The notes under the pieces were generated by a model. That model had not been told where the DNA came from and searched no databases. It saw only the letters and a program-made list of their open reading frames with translations. From an uncultured Eubacterium sp. (lineage in GTDB: Bacteria > Bacillota > Clostridia > Lachnospirales > Lachnospiraceae), in assembly GCA_948470065.1 (NCBI GenBank), contig CAOKNO010000003.1, forward strand, positions 1 to 64,000: a DNA stretch of 64,000 bases, given 5' to 3'. This document shows, piece by piece, positions 1-9,806 of this stretch. Position 1 is the first letter of the stretch, and each line of letters opens with the position of its first letter. A program made the position numbers and the translations under genes.

Positions 1-1775
<1,775 letters not shown>

Positions 1776-1859
1776 TCATGTATTTTTCTCAAAACATGGG
1801 AAACGCCCAGCCCACGCTCCGGATGATTGCCGCGCGAAAATAATTTTTCAAGAAAACCC

Positions 1860-1887
1860 TTGCAAAATAGGAGATTTCCTGTAAAAT
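1860..1887 (+). promoter_or_regulatory. promoter of the ABC-F gene
   Basis: TTGCAA and TAAAAT are 16 bases apart, 45 bases before the ABC-F start codon. The ribosome binding site is AGAGGTG at about 1918-1924. Confidence 0.55.
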
Positions 1888-1932
1888 GAGGAAGACTGTA
1901 AAATTAATGCCAAGGTAGAGAGGTGAATCAAG

Positions 1933-3573
1933 ATGATTAGTGCAAACAATGTAACGCTTAGGATCGGGAAAAAGGCTTTGTTCGAAGACGTAAATATTAA
2001 GTTCACAGAGGGGAACTGCTATGGGCTGATTGGTGCAAATGGGGCTGGGAAATCTACCTTCCTCAAGATTTTGAACGGGCAGCTTGAACCTACAAAAGGG
2101 GATGTTTTTATCACACCGGGGCAGAGGCTTTCTTTTTTGCAGCAGGATCATTTCAAATACGATGAGTTTCCTGTACTGGACACGGTCATTATGGGGAACC
2201 AGCGGCTGTATGATATTATGAAAGAAAAAGACGCGATCTATATGAAAGAGGATTTTACGGACGAAGACGGGATCCGCGCCAGCGAGCTGGAAGCGGAATT
2301 TGCAGAAATGGACGGATGGAATGCGGAATCTGACGCATCCCAGCTCTTAAACGGGCTTGGGGTGGATACAGAATCCCATTCCGTTTTTATGAAGGATCTG
2401 GCAAGCGAACAGAAGGTGAAGGTACTGCTGGCGCAGGCCTTATTCGGCAACCCGGATATCCTGCTTTTGGACGAGCCGACCAACCATTTGGATTTGGATG
2501 CGATTGCATGGTTAGAAGAGTTTTTGATTAATTTTGAAAATACGGTGATCGTCGTATCCCACGACCGCTATTTCCTGAACAAGGTCTGCACGCATACGGC
2601 CGATATCGACTATGCGAAAATCCAGCTCTATGCTGGAAATTACGATTTCTGGTATGAATCCAGCCAATTGCTGATCAAGCAGATGAAGGAAGCCAATAAG
2701 AAAAAAGAGGAGAAGATCAAGGAGCTTCAGGAGTTTATTTCCAGGTTCTCAGCAAATGCTTCCAAATCTAAACAGGCGACTTCAAGAAAACGTGCGTTAG
2801 AAAAAATCCAGTTGGATGAGATAAAGCCTTCTAGCCGTAAATACCCGTATATTGATTTCCGCCCCAACCGGGAAATCGGGAATGAGGTGCTGGCCGTAGA
2901 AAACTTAAGCAAGACAATCGACGGGGTGAAAGTACTAGACAATATTTCCTTTATTGCAGGGCATGACGACAAGATTGCGTTTGTAGGAAGCAACGAACTG
3001 GCCAAGACGACGTTATTTAAAATCCTAATGGGCGAGATGGAGCCGGACGAAGGCAATTACAAGTGGGGCGTTACGACCTCACAGGCTTATTTCCCAAAAG
3101 ACAATACGGAAATCTTTGATAACAGCTTACAGATCGTAGAATGGCTGACCCAGTATTCTGAAATCAAGGACGCCACTTATGTCCGCGGCTTCCTAGGACG
3201 GATGCTGTTTGCAGGGGATGACGGGATTAAGAAAATGCGGGTGCTCTCCGGTGGGGAGAAAGTACGGGTGCTGCTCTCACGTATGATGATCCTCGGGGCA
3301 AACGTTCTGATTTTCGACGAGCCTACCGACCATTTAGATATGGAATCCATTACGGCTTTAAACAACGGCCTAATCAAATTCCCTGGGGTCATCCTGTTTG
3401 CCTGCCGGGATCACCAGGTCGTACAGACAACGGCGAACCGTATTATTGAAATCCTGCCAAACGGAAGCATTATTGATAAGATCACGACCTACGATGAATA
3501 CCTTGAGAGCGACGAGATGGCGCGGAAACGCCACGTATACTCTACCAGCAATGCACAGGAGGAAGACGACTAA
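1933..3573 (+). CDS. ABC-F family ATPase, YbiT-like
   Basis: A soluble protein of 546 residues with two ATP-binding cassettes and no membrane segments, typical of ABC-F proteins that act on the ribosome. Domain 1 has Walker A GANGAGKST (about residues 34-42), Walker B with DEPTNHLDLD, and the H-switch VSHDRYFL; the inter-domain linker is lysine-rich (KEANKKKEEKIKEL). Domain 2 is degenerate: Walker A reads GSNELAKTT, the signature LSGGEKVRV and DEPTDHLDME are intact, but the H-switch reads ACRDHQ, with Arg where His is expected. The domain 1 signature is also weak (LASEQKVKV for LSGGQ). Similar Walker A forms occur in Firmicute YbiT-like proteins as I recall, so it is probably functional. A role in translation or antibiotic protection is inference. 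Confidence 0.88.
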   Translation: MISANNVTLRIGKKALFEDVNIKFTEGNCYGLIGANGAGKSTFLKILNGQLEPTKGDVFITPGQRLSFLQQDHFKYDEFPVLDTVIMGNQRLYDIMKEKDAIYMKEDFTDEDGIRASELEAEFAEMDGWNAESDASQLLNGLGVDTESHSVFMKDLASEQKVKVLLAQALFGNPDILLLDEPTNHLDLDAIAWLEEFLINFENTVIVVSHDRYFLNKVCTHTADIDYAKIQLYAGNYDFWYESSQLLIKQMKEANKKKEEKIKELQEFISRFSANASKSKQATSRKRALEKIQLDEIKPSSRKYPYIDFRPNREIGNEVLAVENLSKTIDGVKVLDNISFIAGHDDKIAFVGSNELAKTTLFKILMGEMEPDEGNYKWGVTTSQAYFPKDNTEIFDNSLQIVEWLTQYSEIKDATYVRGFLGRMLFAGDDGIKKMRVLSGGEKVRVLLSRMMILGANVLIFDEPTDHLDMESITALNNGLIKFPGVILFACRDHQVVQTTANRIIEILPNGSIIDKITTYDEYLESDEMARKRHVYSTSNAQEEDD

Positions 3574-3610
3574 CCCAGACTCGTTTGAACAAGCCAGGAT
3601 CTGCTCTAAA

Positions 3611-3698
3611 AGGCGCGGGGCTGTCCCACATAACGGCAAGGAATCCAGCAATTATCTGGTTCCTCTGCCATTATGGGACAGCCCTTTCCCTGTGCGCC
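3611..3698. terminator. long imperfect hairpin between convergent genes
   Basis: Nested inverted repeats: outer AGGCGC/GCGCCT, middle GGGCTGTCCCA/TGGGACAGCCC, inner GGAATCCAG/CTGGTTCC with one bulge. It sits between the convergent ABC-F and RpiB-like genes and could terminate both, but there is no clean T tract. The GGGGCTGTCCCA form also resembles the ends of small mobile repeats, so a non-autonomous element is the alternative. Confidence 0.5.
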
Positions 3699-3713
3699 TT
3701 CTGGCATATTGGT

Positions 3714-4346
3714 TTAAGCCATCGCTTTTAATTGTTCTTTCAGATCCTTGTCTTGCCCATATTCCATCACATAATCCAATACGATATTCCGCTTTAATGT
3801 AGAAGCTATTAATTCTATATCTAATTGGGGCAGCAATCTTGCCAGGCTTTTTTTGGACGCATGGTTGATCTGCTTTAACAATTTTGTATCCCGCTGTTTC
3901 CGTCCGGCGTCTTGCTGCGGATATCCAATGCCAAACGGCTCTTCAAACAACCTCTCCATAGTAGCTTGCAGGTTAATTTCCCCTGCCCAGCCAAATTCCA
4001 GCCCCAGCGGATAGGAAACTGCATTCCCATCATTAATCCTGCCAAACAGATAAGCGTCCGCAGGGTTTTTCACATAACCGCACAGCACGCCAGGAAGGCT
4101 ATTACATGCCAGCATCATCCCTTGGCCGGAAGAACATCCGGACACCACAAAATCTACTGCCTTACTTTCTAGCAGCATACTGATAAGCAGCGCTGTCTGT
4201 ACATAAGATAGCTCAACCTCTTCCTCTGGGAACACACCGAAATTAACTGCTTCCCATCCCTTGGCCTGGGTAATCTTTTCTACACACTGGTATAACATTT
4301 TGTTTTTCCCCTTCTGGGAACTTGCCTGGATCACCGCTATCTTCAT
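3714..4346 (-). CDS. RpiB/LacA/LacB family sugar-phosphate isomerase
   Basis: About 210 residues. The N-terminal half matches the ribose-5-phosphate isomerase B fold: MKIAVIQASSQKGKN at the start, then VDFVVSGCSSGQGMMLACN, which holds the family cysteine and the glycine-rich turn, and GVLCGYVKNPADA. Family members interconvert aldose and ketose phosphates in the cytoplasm; which sugar is used here cannot be told. The C-terminal ~60 residues (KQRDTKLLKQINHASKK onward) extend beyond the RpiB core of ~145 residues. The start is ATG at 4346 with GGAGAGGG upstream; an in-frame TTG at 4361 is possible but overlaps that ribosome binding site. No partner genes for a sugar pathway lie next to it. Confidence 0.72.
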   Translation of the reverse strand: MKIAVIQASSQKGKNKMLYQCVEKITQAKGWEAVNFGVFPEEEVELSYVQTALLISMLLESKAVDFVVSGCSSGQGMMLACNSLPGVLCGYVKNPADAYLFGRINDGNAVSYPLGLEFGWAGEINLQATMERLFEEPFGIGYPQQDAGRKQRDTKLLKQINHASKKSLARLLPQLDIELIASTLKRNIVLDYVMEYGQDKDLKEQLKAMA

Positions 4347-4366
4347 CTTATCCCTCTCCAATCACA

Positions 4367-5434
4367 TCAATTCCGCTTGCAGCCATCGTCTTTTTTGTTA
4401 TAAGACTCCATTTCCATCCGAAATTCCTCTTCCGCCAACTTAGCCTGTAGAGCCGCCTCCCTTACCGTCAGCACGCCTCCATATACCAGTTCAAACAGCA
4501 TTTCCAAACGGCCGCTCTTTCTTCCTTCTTCTCTTCCTTCTTCCCTTCCTTCTTCTCTTCCTTGCATCAACGCTTCATAACGCTTAATTTCGATATCTTT
4601 TTCATAGTTATATTCTGCGGTCAGCATATTTGCCACCTCGCTTCCTTTCCGTTTTAAATAACTGCTCAAAATCCCTTTCCCAATACATTCTTCTATCGCA
4701 CTCTGAAATGCGTCCTTCTCCCCCATATGCTTCCTGACGGCTTCCACAAGTCAAATACCCAGCAGCAAGCTACGGGGCATGACCTAGCTTGTTCTTTCCG
4801 GCCCAAGGAGCGGGGTATTTGCACCCCTTGGGCATTTACCCTCGCGGCATTCGCCAAATATCCGCGCGAGCGCAGCTGCTTGGCTCATTGCTCGCGGGAA
4901 TAAGCTGTACTCTTTCAGCACCTGGCATTTCCCTAATATCTTATGCCCTTTCTCACTATTAATATTGATAACCTGTACTTTCAGCTCCATTGATTTCTGC
5001 TTCTCTTGGCTCAGGAATGCATCTGACAGGCGCAATTCCTGTTCTAAGGGATATTCTTTTACCCCATTGTAAAAAACGTAGCATTCCGGTGTTGGTATTT
5101 TCACCAACTTTGTACCATATTTTGCCGTATCATCCGTTAATTGCTCATAGGCCCTGCCCATATAAAGCAGGCACCGCAATGGCATATTCGGATTTATACT
5201 AGACTGGTGCTCCCCAAAAACGATAATCTTCCCTTCTGCCTGAAAAGAGATATCGTTCCTGAAATTCTTATACAGGATATCCTCTACCCGCATCTTCTGG
5301 ATCATCCCTTTTTCCTGTAGGCTGCTGTCATGCAATGCATTGTACAGGCTGAGCAGGTTTTCTTGTGCTGTCTCATCTTCATAAAACAAGTCCACAAACA
5401 TACTGTCCTTATAGTTCCGGTTATGCTTTGGCAT
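4367..5434 (-). pseudogene. Rpn family nuclease/putative transposase, interrupted
   Basis: Two pieces of one gene. The 5' piece (5434 to about 4904) starts MPKHNRNYKDSMFVDLF and has the PD-(D/E)XK core NDISFQAEGKIIVFGEHQ followed by NPNMPLRCLLYMGRAYE, as in Rpn/T24 proteins. The 3' piece (4747 to 4367) carries the usual tail: VEAVRKHMGEKDAFQSAIEE, then a GREE repeat and a LEMLFELV helix. Between them is a foreign ~155-bp segment (4748-4903). It breaks the frame after LKEYSLF and adds a run-on tail with stop codons before VEAV. Family members promote RecA-independent recombination and occur in many copies in Lachnospiraceae. The copy is probably inactive, or makes a protein without its C-terminal third. 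AGGAGG precedes the start at 5434. Confidence 0.8.
4748..4903. mobile_element. small insertion in the Rpn gene (CTCGCGGGAATAA repeat)
   Basis: About 155 bp that does not fit the Rpn reading frame and separates its two halves. It contains several hairpins (AAGCTA/TAGCTT near 4768-4792; CCAAGG..GGGGT/ACCCC..CTTGG near 4803-4831). Its right end, 4881-4903, is identical over 23 bases to 29961-29983, and the last 13 bases (CTCGCGGGAATAA) recur at 43687-43699. It has no coding capacity, so it is best read as a non-autonomous interspersed repeat. Confidence 0.65.
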
Positions 5435-5575
5435 GGGAACCCCCTCCTCTTGTCCCTATCTCTTATCCGATTCCATAGATATTCCTACCATGCTCCATAC
5501 CTTCTTATTCTGCTATCTTCATTTTACCACGATTTTTATGATAGTCAAATTATTGTCAAATTATTGCCATGAATG

Positions 5576-5620
5576 AAAACCCCCACTTCCAGCCTGGTTT
5601 CCCATAACTGGAAGTGGGGG
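5576..5620 (-). terminator. terminator after tpiA
   Basis: A perfect 13-bp stem (CCCCCACTTCCAG paired with CTGGAAGTGGGGG) followed on the minus strand by TTTTCATT, 35 bases after the tpiA stop codon. It closes the gap-pgk-tpiA cluster. Confidence 0.88.
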
Positions 5621-5654
5621 TCCTACTACCGTTTCTTATTGCTGGCCACGAGCC

Positions 5655-6404
5655 TTATTTGTAATTGACGATTTTCCCGAAATCCGCTTTCAGGGACGCG
5701 CCGCCTACTAACCCGCCGTCAATATCTGGCTTGTCAAACAGTTCTGCTGCATTTCCAGCATTTACCGATCCGCCATACTGGATGCGGATTTCTTCTGCTG
5801 TCGCTTCATCGTATACTTCCTTGATGCATGCACGGATTGCCGCACATACTTCTTCCGCCTGATCGGAAGTTGCAGTTTCGCCAGTCCCAATTGCCCAGAT
5901 TGGCTCATAAGCGATTACGGCTGTCTTTGCCTGATCTGCTGTGACATCCTGGAATGCAATCTTTATCTGCATCCGGATCCAGTCAATATAAATGCCCTGT
6001 TTCCTCTGCGTCAGGGTCTCCCCACAGCAGATAATCGGGGTAATCCCATGCTCAAACGCCTTTAATACCTTTTTGTTAACGGTTTCATCCGTTTCTGCAA
6101 AGTATTCCCTACGCTCGGAATGACCGATGATTACATATTTTACACCGGCATCGGTCAGCATATTTGGGGCAATTTCCCCTGTGTATGCGCCGCTTTCTTC
6201 ATAATACATATTTTCTGCGCCAATGTTGATGTTCGATCCCTTAGCCGCTTCCATTGCTGGGATAATATCAATGGCTGGCACGCAGAATACAACGTCTACT
6301 TCATCGTTTGCTACAAGTGGTTTTAACTCATTTACTAGCGCAACTGCCTCGGTCGGCGTCTTATTCATCTTCCAGTTGCCTGCAATAATTTTCTTCCTTG
6401 CCAT
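5655..6404 (-). CDS. tpiA: triose-phosphate isomerase
   Basis: Interconverts dihydroxyacetone phosphate and glyceraldehyde-3-phosphate. At 249 residues it has family length and all signature parts: NWKMNK near the N-terminus (Lys12 binds substrate), IGHSERRE (His95), [11 protein letters not shown] (catalytic Glu167), the QYGGSVN phosphate loop and [21 protein letters not shown] precedes the ATG. It is the last gene of gap-pgk-tpiA on the minus strand, 100 bases after pgk, and is followed by a strong terminator. Confidence 0.98.
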   Translation of the reverse strand: MARKKIIAGNWKMNKTPTEAVALVNELKPLVANDEVDVVFCVPAIDIIPAMEAAKGSNINIGAENMYYEESGAYTGEIAPNMLTDAGVKYVIIGHSERREYFAETDETVNKKVLKAFEHGITPIICCGETLTQRKQGIYIDWIRMQIKIAFQDVTADQAKTAVIAYEPIWAIGTGETATSDQAEEVCAAIRACIKEVYDEATAEEIRIQYGGSVNAGNAAELFDKPDIDGGLVGGASLKADFGKIVNYK

Positions 6405-6504
6405 GGTCTTTTCCTCTTCTCTATCTTCTCATATTCTGTTCTATGCTTCTCTCTATCGCTCCCTATTCTACGGGCAAGCGTAGACGCTGCACAGATTCTA
6501 TTCT

Positions 6505-7713
6505 CTATTTATTCGTTGCTGCTGCTACGCCAGGAAGCTCCTTACCCTCTAAAAATTCCAGGGAAGCGCCGCCGCCTGTGGAGATATGGCTCATCTTATC
6601 GCCAAAGCCTAACTGGTTTACGGCTGCTGCAGAGTCGCCGCCGCCGATAATTGTGGTTGCATCTGTTTCAGCCAATGCCTTTGCAACGGCAATCGTACCT
6701 GCTGCCAGCGTCGGGTTCTCAAATACGCCCATAGGTCCGTTCCATACAACGGTTTTTGCAGATTTCACAGCGTCTGCAAACATCTCCGCCGTCTTCGGCC
6801 CGATATCGCATCCTTCGCGTTCTGCTGGCATATTGTTCGAATCATATACTTCCACTTCTACCGGAGCGTCGATTGGGTTCGGGAATGCCGTAATCGTAGC
6901 AGAGTCGATTGGAAGCAGTAATTTCTTACCAAGGCTTTCCGCCTTAGCAATCATTTCCTTGCAGTAGTCTAACTTGGTATCGTCTACCAGGGAGTTTCCG
7001 ATTTCATTGCCTTGTGCCTTTAAGAACGTATACGCCATTCCGCCGCCGATAATCAAAGTATCGCATTTCTCCAGAAGGTTTGAGATAACGTTCAGCTTAT
7101 CTGCTACCTTTGCGCCGCCTAAAATCGCAACGAAAGGCCTTTCCGGGTTTTCTACGGCATTTCCAAGGAAGTCAATTTCCTTCTGCATTAAGTATCCAAC
7201 GGCTGCTGTTTCAACTAACTCAGCAACGCCCACGTTAGAACAGTGCGCCCTGTGGGCTGTCCCAAACGCATCGTTCACAAAAACATCGCAAAGGGAAGCC
7301 AGATCCTTTGAGAACGCCTCTCCGTTCTTCGTCTCTTCTGCACGGTAACGGGTGTTCTCCAGTAAGATTACCTCACCGTCCTTCATTGCTTCAACGGCAG
7401 CCTTTGCATTCGGGCCTACAACCTCTGGATCCGCTGCAAACTTAACCTCCTGCCCTAACAGCTCCGTCAGCCTTGCTGCCACAGGCGCAAGGGATAACTC
7501 CGGCTTCGGCTCGCCCTTCGGCTTGCCAAGGTGGGAGCAAAGGATCACCTTGCCGCCGTCAGCAATCAGCTTCTTAATCGTCGGGAGCGCAGCCTGCAGA
7601 CGGTTCTCGTCTGTGATCTTGCCTTCCTTCAAAGGTACGTTAAAATCGCACCTGCAAAGGACGCGCTTGCCCTTTACATCAATATCATCTACGGAAACTT
7701 TATTCAAAGACAT
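6505..7713 (-). CDS. pgk: phosphoglycerate kinase
   Basis: Transfers a phosphate from 1,3-bisphosphoglycerate to ADP, the first ATP-forming step of glycolysis. The 402 residues begin [20 protein letters not shown] and contain the substrate motif RCDFNVPL, the SHLGKPKG loop, [15 protein letters not shown] and the C-terminal nucleotide motif GGGDSAAA with [15 protein letters not shown]. The start has AGGAGG ten bases upstream. It lies between gap and tpiA; the 200-bp gap to gap holds a hairpin, so pgk-tpiA may be partly uncoupled from gap. Confidence 0.98.
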   Translation of the reverse strand: MSLNKVSVDDIDVKGKRVLCRCDFNVPLKEGKITDENRLQAALPTIKKLIADGGKVILCSHLGKPKGEPKPELSLAPVAARLTELLGQEVKFAADPEVVGPNAKAAVEAMKDGEVILLENTRYRAEETKNGEAFSKDLASLCDVFVNDAFGTAHRAHCSNVGVAELVETAAVGYLMQKEIDFLGNAVENPERPFVAILGGAKVADKLNVISNLLEKCDTLIIGGGMAYTFLKAQGNEIGNSLVDDTKLDYCKEMIAKAESLGKKLLLPIDSATITAFPNPIDAPVEVEVYDSNNMPAEREGCDIGPKTAEMFADAVKSAKTVVWNGPMGVFENPTLAAGTIAVAKALAETDATTIIGGGDSAAAVNQLGFGDKMSHISTGGGASLEFLEGKELPGVAAATNK

Positions 7714-7767
7714 AATTCATTTACCTCCTGTCATGTAATGGAACAACACAAGTTCCATGGGAAATGG

Positions 7768-7797
7768 AAAGGTCCGGTCCTTAAACGACCGGACCCT
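7768..7797 (-). terminator. hairpin between gap and pgk
   Basis: GGTCCGGTC and GACCGGACC form a 9-bp stem with a 7-base loop, extended by AAA/TTT. There is no long T tract, so it may attenuate or stabilise mRNA rather than fully terminate gap transcripts. Confidence 0.5.
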
Positions 7798-7913
7798 TTG
7801 TTGAGCCTTTTCTGCACCCCGGCAGCCTATCGCTTAAAAAGCAGCCTGCCGTGCAGCAATATCACTTATATACCTATTACCAAAAAACATTCCAGATAAT
7901 AAAGCAAAACCTC

Positions 7914-8930
7914 TTATGCTAATTCGCTGAAGTATTTGATAGTACGTACCATCTGGCTGGTGTAGCTGTTCTCGTTGTCATACCAGGAAACAACCTGTAC
8001 TTCATATAAATCATCTGAAACCTTGGAAACCATGGTCTGTGTAGCGTCGAATAAGGAACCAAACCTCATCCCTACGATATCACTAGAAACGATTTCATCT
8101 TCGTTGTATCCGAAGGATTCGTTCGCTGCTGCCTTCATAGCTTCGTTGATGCCTTCCTTCGTTACATCTGCCTTCTTAACAACTGCTGTTAAGATTGTGG
8201 TAGAACCTGTCGGGGTCGGCACACGCTGTGCAGAACCGATTAATTTGCCGTTCAATTCTGGGATAACAAGACCGATTGCCTTTGCAGCGCCAGTGCTGTT
8301 CGGAACAATATTTACTGCTGCCGCACGGGACCTTCTTAAGTCACCCTTCCTCTGAGGTCCGTCTAATGTCATCTGATCGCCTGTGTAAGCATGGATGGTA
8401 CACATAATACCAGACTGGATTTCTGCGTATTTGTTCAATGCGTCAGCCATCGGAGCCAAGCAGTTTGTCGTACAGGAAGCAGCAGAAATAATGGTGTCTT
8501 CTGCCTTCAATGTCTCATGGTTCGTGTTGAAAACGATGGTCGGAAGGTCGTTCCCTGCCGGAGCGGAGATAACGACTTTACGTGCGCCAGCATTGATGTG
8601 TGCCTGAGCCTTTTCCTTAGAAGTATAGAACCCGGAGCACTCCAATACAACGTCAACCTTCAGTTCACCCCATGGGCAGTTGTTTGCATCTGGGAATGCA
8701 TAAATCTTAATCTCCTGTCCGTCTACCGTAATAGAATCTTCGCCAGCGCTAACCTTGTCCGCCAGTTCATATTTCCCCTGGGAAGAATCATACTTCAACA
8801 GGTGAGCCAACATTTTCGGGCTGGTCAAATCGTTGATCGCTACTACTTCGTATCCTTCTGCACCAAACATCTGCCTGAATGCCAAACGGCCGATACGGCC
8901 AAAACCATTGATTGCTACTCTTACTGACAT
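7914..8930 (-). CDS. gap: glyceraldehyde-3-phosphate dehydrogenase, type I
   Basis: Oxidises and phosphorylates glyceraldehyde-3-phosphate with NAD. The 338-residue protein has the Rossmann motif INGFGRIGR near the N-terminus, the active-site [12 protein letters not shown] (Cys153) and the paired histidine in [11 protein letters not shown] (His180). The open frame reaches 9161, but the upstream residues resemble no GAPDH. The ATG at 8930 has AGGAGG 7-8 bases upstream and starts exactly at [11 protein letters not shown], so it is taken as the start. It heads the gap-pgk-tpiA cluster and has its own promoter with a palindrome in the leader. Confidence 0.98.
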   Translation of the reverse strand: MSVRVAINGFGRIGRLAFRQMFGAEGYEVVAINDLTSPKMLAHLLKYDSSQGKYELADKVSAGEDSITVDGQEIKIYAFPDANNCPWGELKVDVVLECSGFYTSKEKAQAHINAGARKVVISAPAGNDLPTIVFNTNHETLKAEDTIISAASCTTNCLAPMADALNKYAEIQSGIMCTIHAYTGDQMTLDGPQRKGDLRRSRAAAVNIVPNSTGAAKAIGLVIPELNGKLIGSAQRVPTPTGSTTILTAVVKKADVTKEGINEAMKAAANESFGYNEDEIVSSDIVGMRFGSLFDATQTMVSKVSDDLYEVQVVSWYDNENSYTSQMVRTIKYFSELA

Positions 8931-8968
8931 GATTATTCCTCCTAATAATTTGAATGAGTTTATTTTCT

Positions 8969-8983
8969 TGGATGTAATCCAAC
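8969..8983 (-). promoter_or_regulatory. palindrome in the gap leader
   Basis: TTGGAT-GTA-ATCCAA is a perfect 15-bp inverted repeat just downstream of the gap -10 box, a fitting place for a repressor site. The binding protein is unknown. Confidence 0.45.
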
Positions 8984-8991
8984 TTGTCTCT

Positions 8992-9020
8992 ATTTTAACC
9001 AATCTCTCCCAAAAATTCAA
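8992..9020 (-). promoter_or_regulatory. promoter of gap
   Basis: On the minus strand TTGAAT and TAAAAT are 17 bases apart, about 60 bases before the gap start codon. Confidence 0.7.
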
Positions 9021-9167
9021 GTAAAAATTTAATAAATATTCCCAACGTCCATAACGGGCGGGAACCTTCGCGTTCCCCCTTCTGGCAGCGACAGCGCCTT
9101 TTGCCCTCACTACGTCTGCCCAGACTGTTTCATTTTCCTTGCAAATGTGAACATTGCACAAAATTTA

Positions 9168-9196
9168 TTGTAAAAAAACGGATATAGGATTACAAT
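9168..9196 (+). promoter_or_regulatory. probable promoter of the Cys-rich protein operon
   Basis: TTGTAA and TACAAT are 17 bases apart. It would start an mRNA near 9203 with a leader of about 600 bases before the first large gene at 9807. No better promoter was seen closer to that gene. Confidence 0.5.
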
Positions 9197-9630
9197 TTCT
9201 TCGAAATTCTATGTGCATTTTGCACAAAAGAAAGGAAGTGAATGCTTCGAGCTTATTTTATATGCCAAAACTCTTTTCCGTTTCCGTAGCAAATGCATAG
9301 GAACAAAAGCCAGACCATTGTTTCCATGCATTTGCTGCGGCAGCAGCAAAATATTGCGGCAGGGACAAAGGAAGGGGCTCAGGACGGCGGCAGATGGGGT
9401 AGGAACCCCCATACTTCGTGGGTGATTGCAGAATCCACGAGGGATAGATGCCGCCCAAACGACGTGGCCTTGGGATGGTTCCATCCCAGTAACTACGGTT
9501 GCAGTAGGACCGCCTATGCAAAACAGGCGGCGTACTGGCTTCCGCCCAGATTCCATCCACCTGCGCGGCAGCGCAGGCAAACCGATTGCAGCCGGTCATG
9601 GATCCGTTCCCTGCCGCACAACACAATCTT
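9197..9630 (+). other. long structured leader or chain of degenerate palindromes
   Basis: No convincing large gene lies between 8931 and 9806. This part holds a dense series of paired segments. Hairpin 1 is 9289-9306 with 9318-9335. Hairpin 2 is TTTGCTGC (9331-9338) with GCAGCAAA (9343-9350), and it overlaps the 3' arm of hairpin 1. A three-way junction is closed by GGCGGCA (9386-9392) and TGCCGCC (9449-9455) around two hairpins (ATGGGG/CCCCAT and CTTCGTGG/CCACGAGG). A second is closed by CCAGTA/TACTGG (9486-9538) and a third by ATCCA/TGGAT around CTGCGC/GCGCAG and ACCG/CGGT. One hairpin loop in each junction contains TTGCA. It is either a cis-regulatory RNA for the operon or stacked repeat debris. 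Confidence 0.5.
9242..9289 (+). CDS. candidate 15-residue leader peptide
   Basis: ATG at 9242 is preceded by GAAAGGAAGTGA, a usable ribosome binding site, and reads MLRAYFICQNSFPFP then stops. The stop codon touches the 5' arm of hairpin 1 (9289-9335), whose 3' arm overlaps a second hairpin. That is the geometry of translation-coupled leaders. The peptide has no run of a single amino acid and no T-rich terminator follows, so a role in attenuation is speculative. Confidence 0.3.
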   Translation: MLRAYFICQNSFPFP

Positions 9631-9772
9631 TAGGCGATTGCAAAACTCCCTTTCTAGAAACAGCGGATGTACAATCTGTGCAAAAAAGGGCGACTTGCGA
9701 CGGCATCTGGAGCCCGCTTTTGTATGGATTGGACAGACGCGTCTGTCCCAGAGAGGGTTTCGCAATTACCTA
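9631..9772. mobile_element. MITE-like palindromic element with 10-bp direct repeats
   Basis: The ends are inverted repeats: TAGGCGATTGCAAAAC on the left and GTTTCGCAATTACCTA on the right, extended inward by CTCCCTTTCT/AGAGAGGG. The element is flanked on both sides by ACACAATCTT (9621-9630 and 9773-9782), which looks like a target-site duplication. The inside is a long imperfect palindrome; its segment from about 9680 to 9733 is shared in inverted orientation with 43827-43885. It has no coding capacity. It lies directly upstream of the ribosome binding site of the Cys-rich protein gene and so is part of that mRNA leader. Confidence 0.75.
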
Positions 9773-9806
9773 ACACAATCTTTTAAGAAAGGAGTTTTAA
9801 AATTTT

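Noticed and set aside
4497..4565. CRISPR-like short repeats
   Set aside because: The CTTCTTCTCTTC pattern encodes the GREE repeat of the Rpn tail; no spacers or cas genes exist.
8931..9161. 77-residue N-terminal extension of GAPDH
   Set aside because: The frame is open, but the extension resembles no GAPDH, contains the gap promoter and leader palindrome, and a perfect ribosome binding site serves the internal ATG.
9197..9630. c-di-GMP or cobalamin riboswitch
   Set aside because: The repeated GATTGCAG loops first recalled parts of known aptamers, but the required conserved cores are absent.
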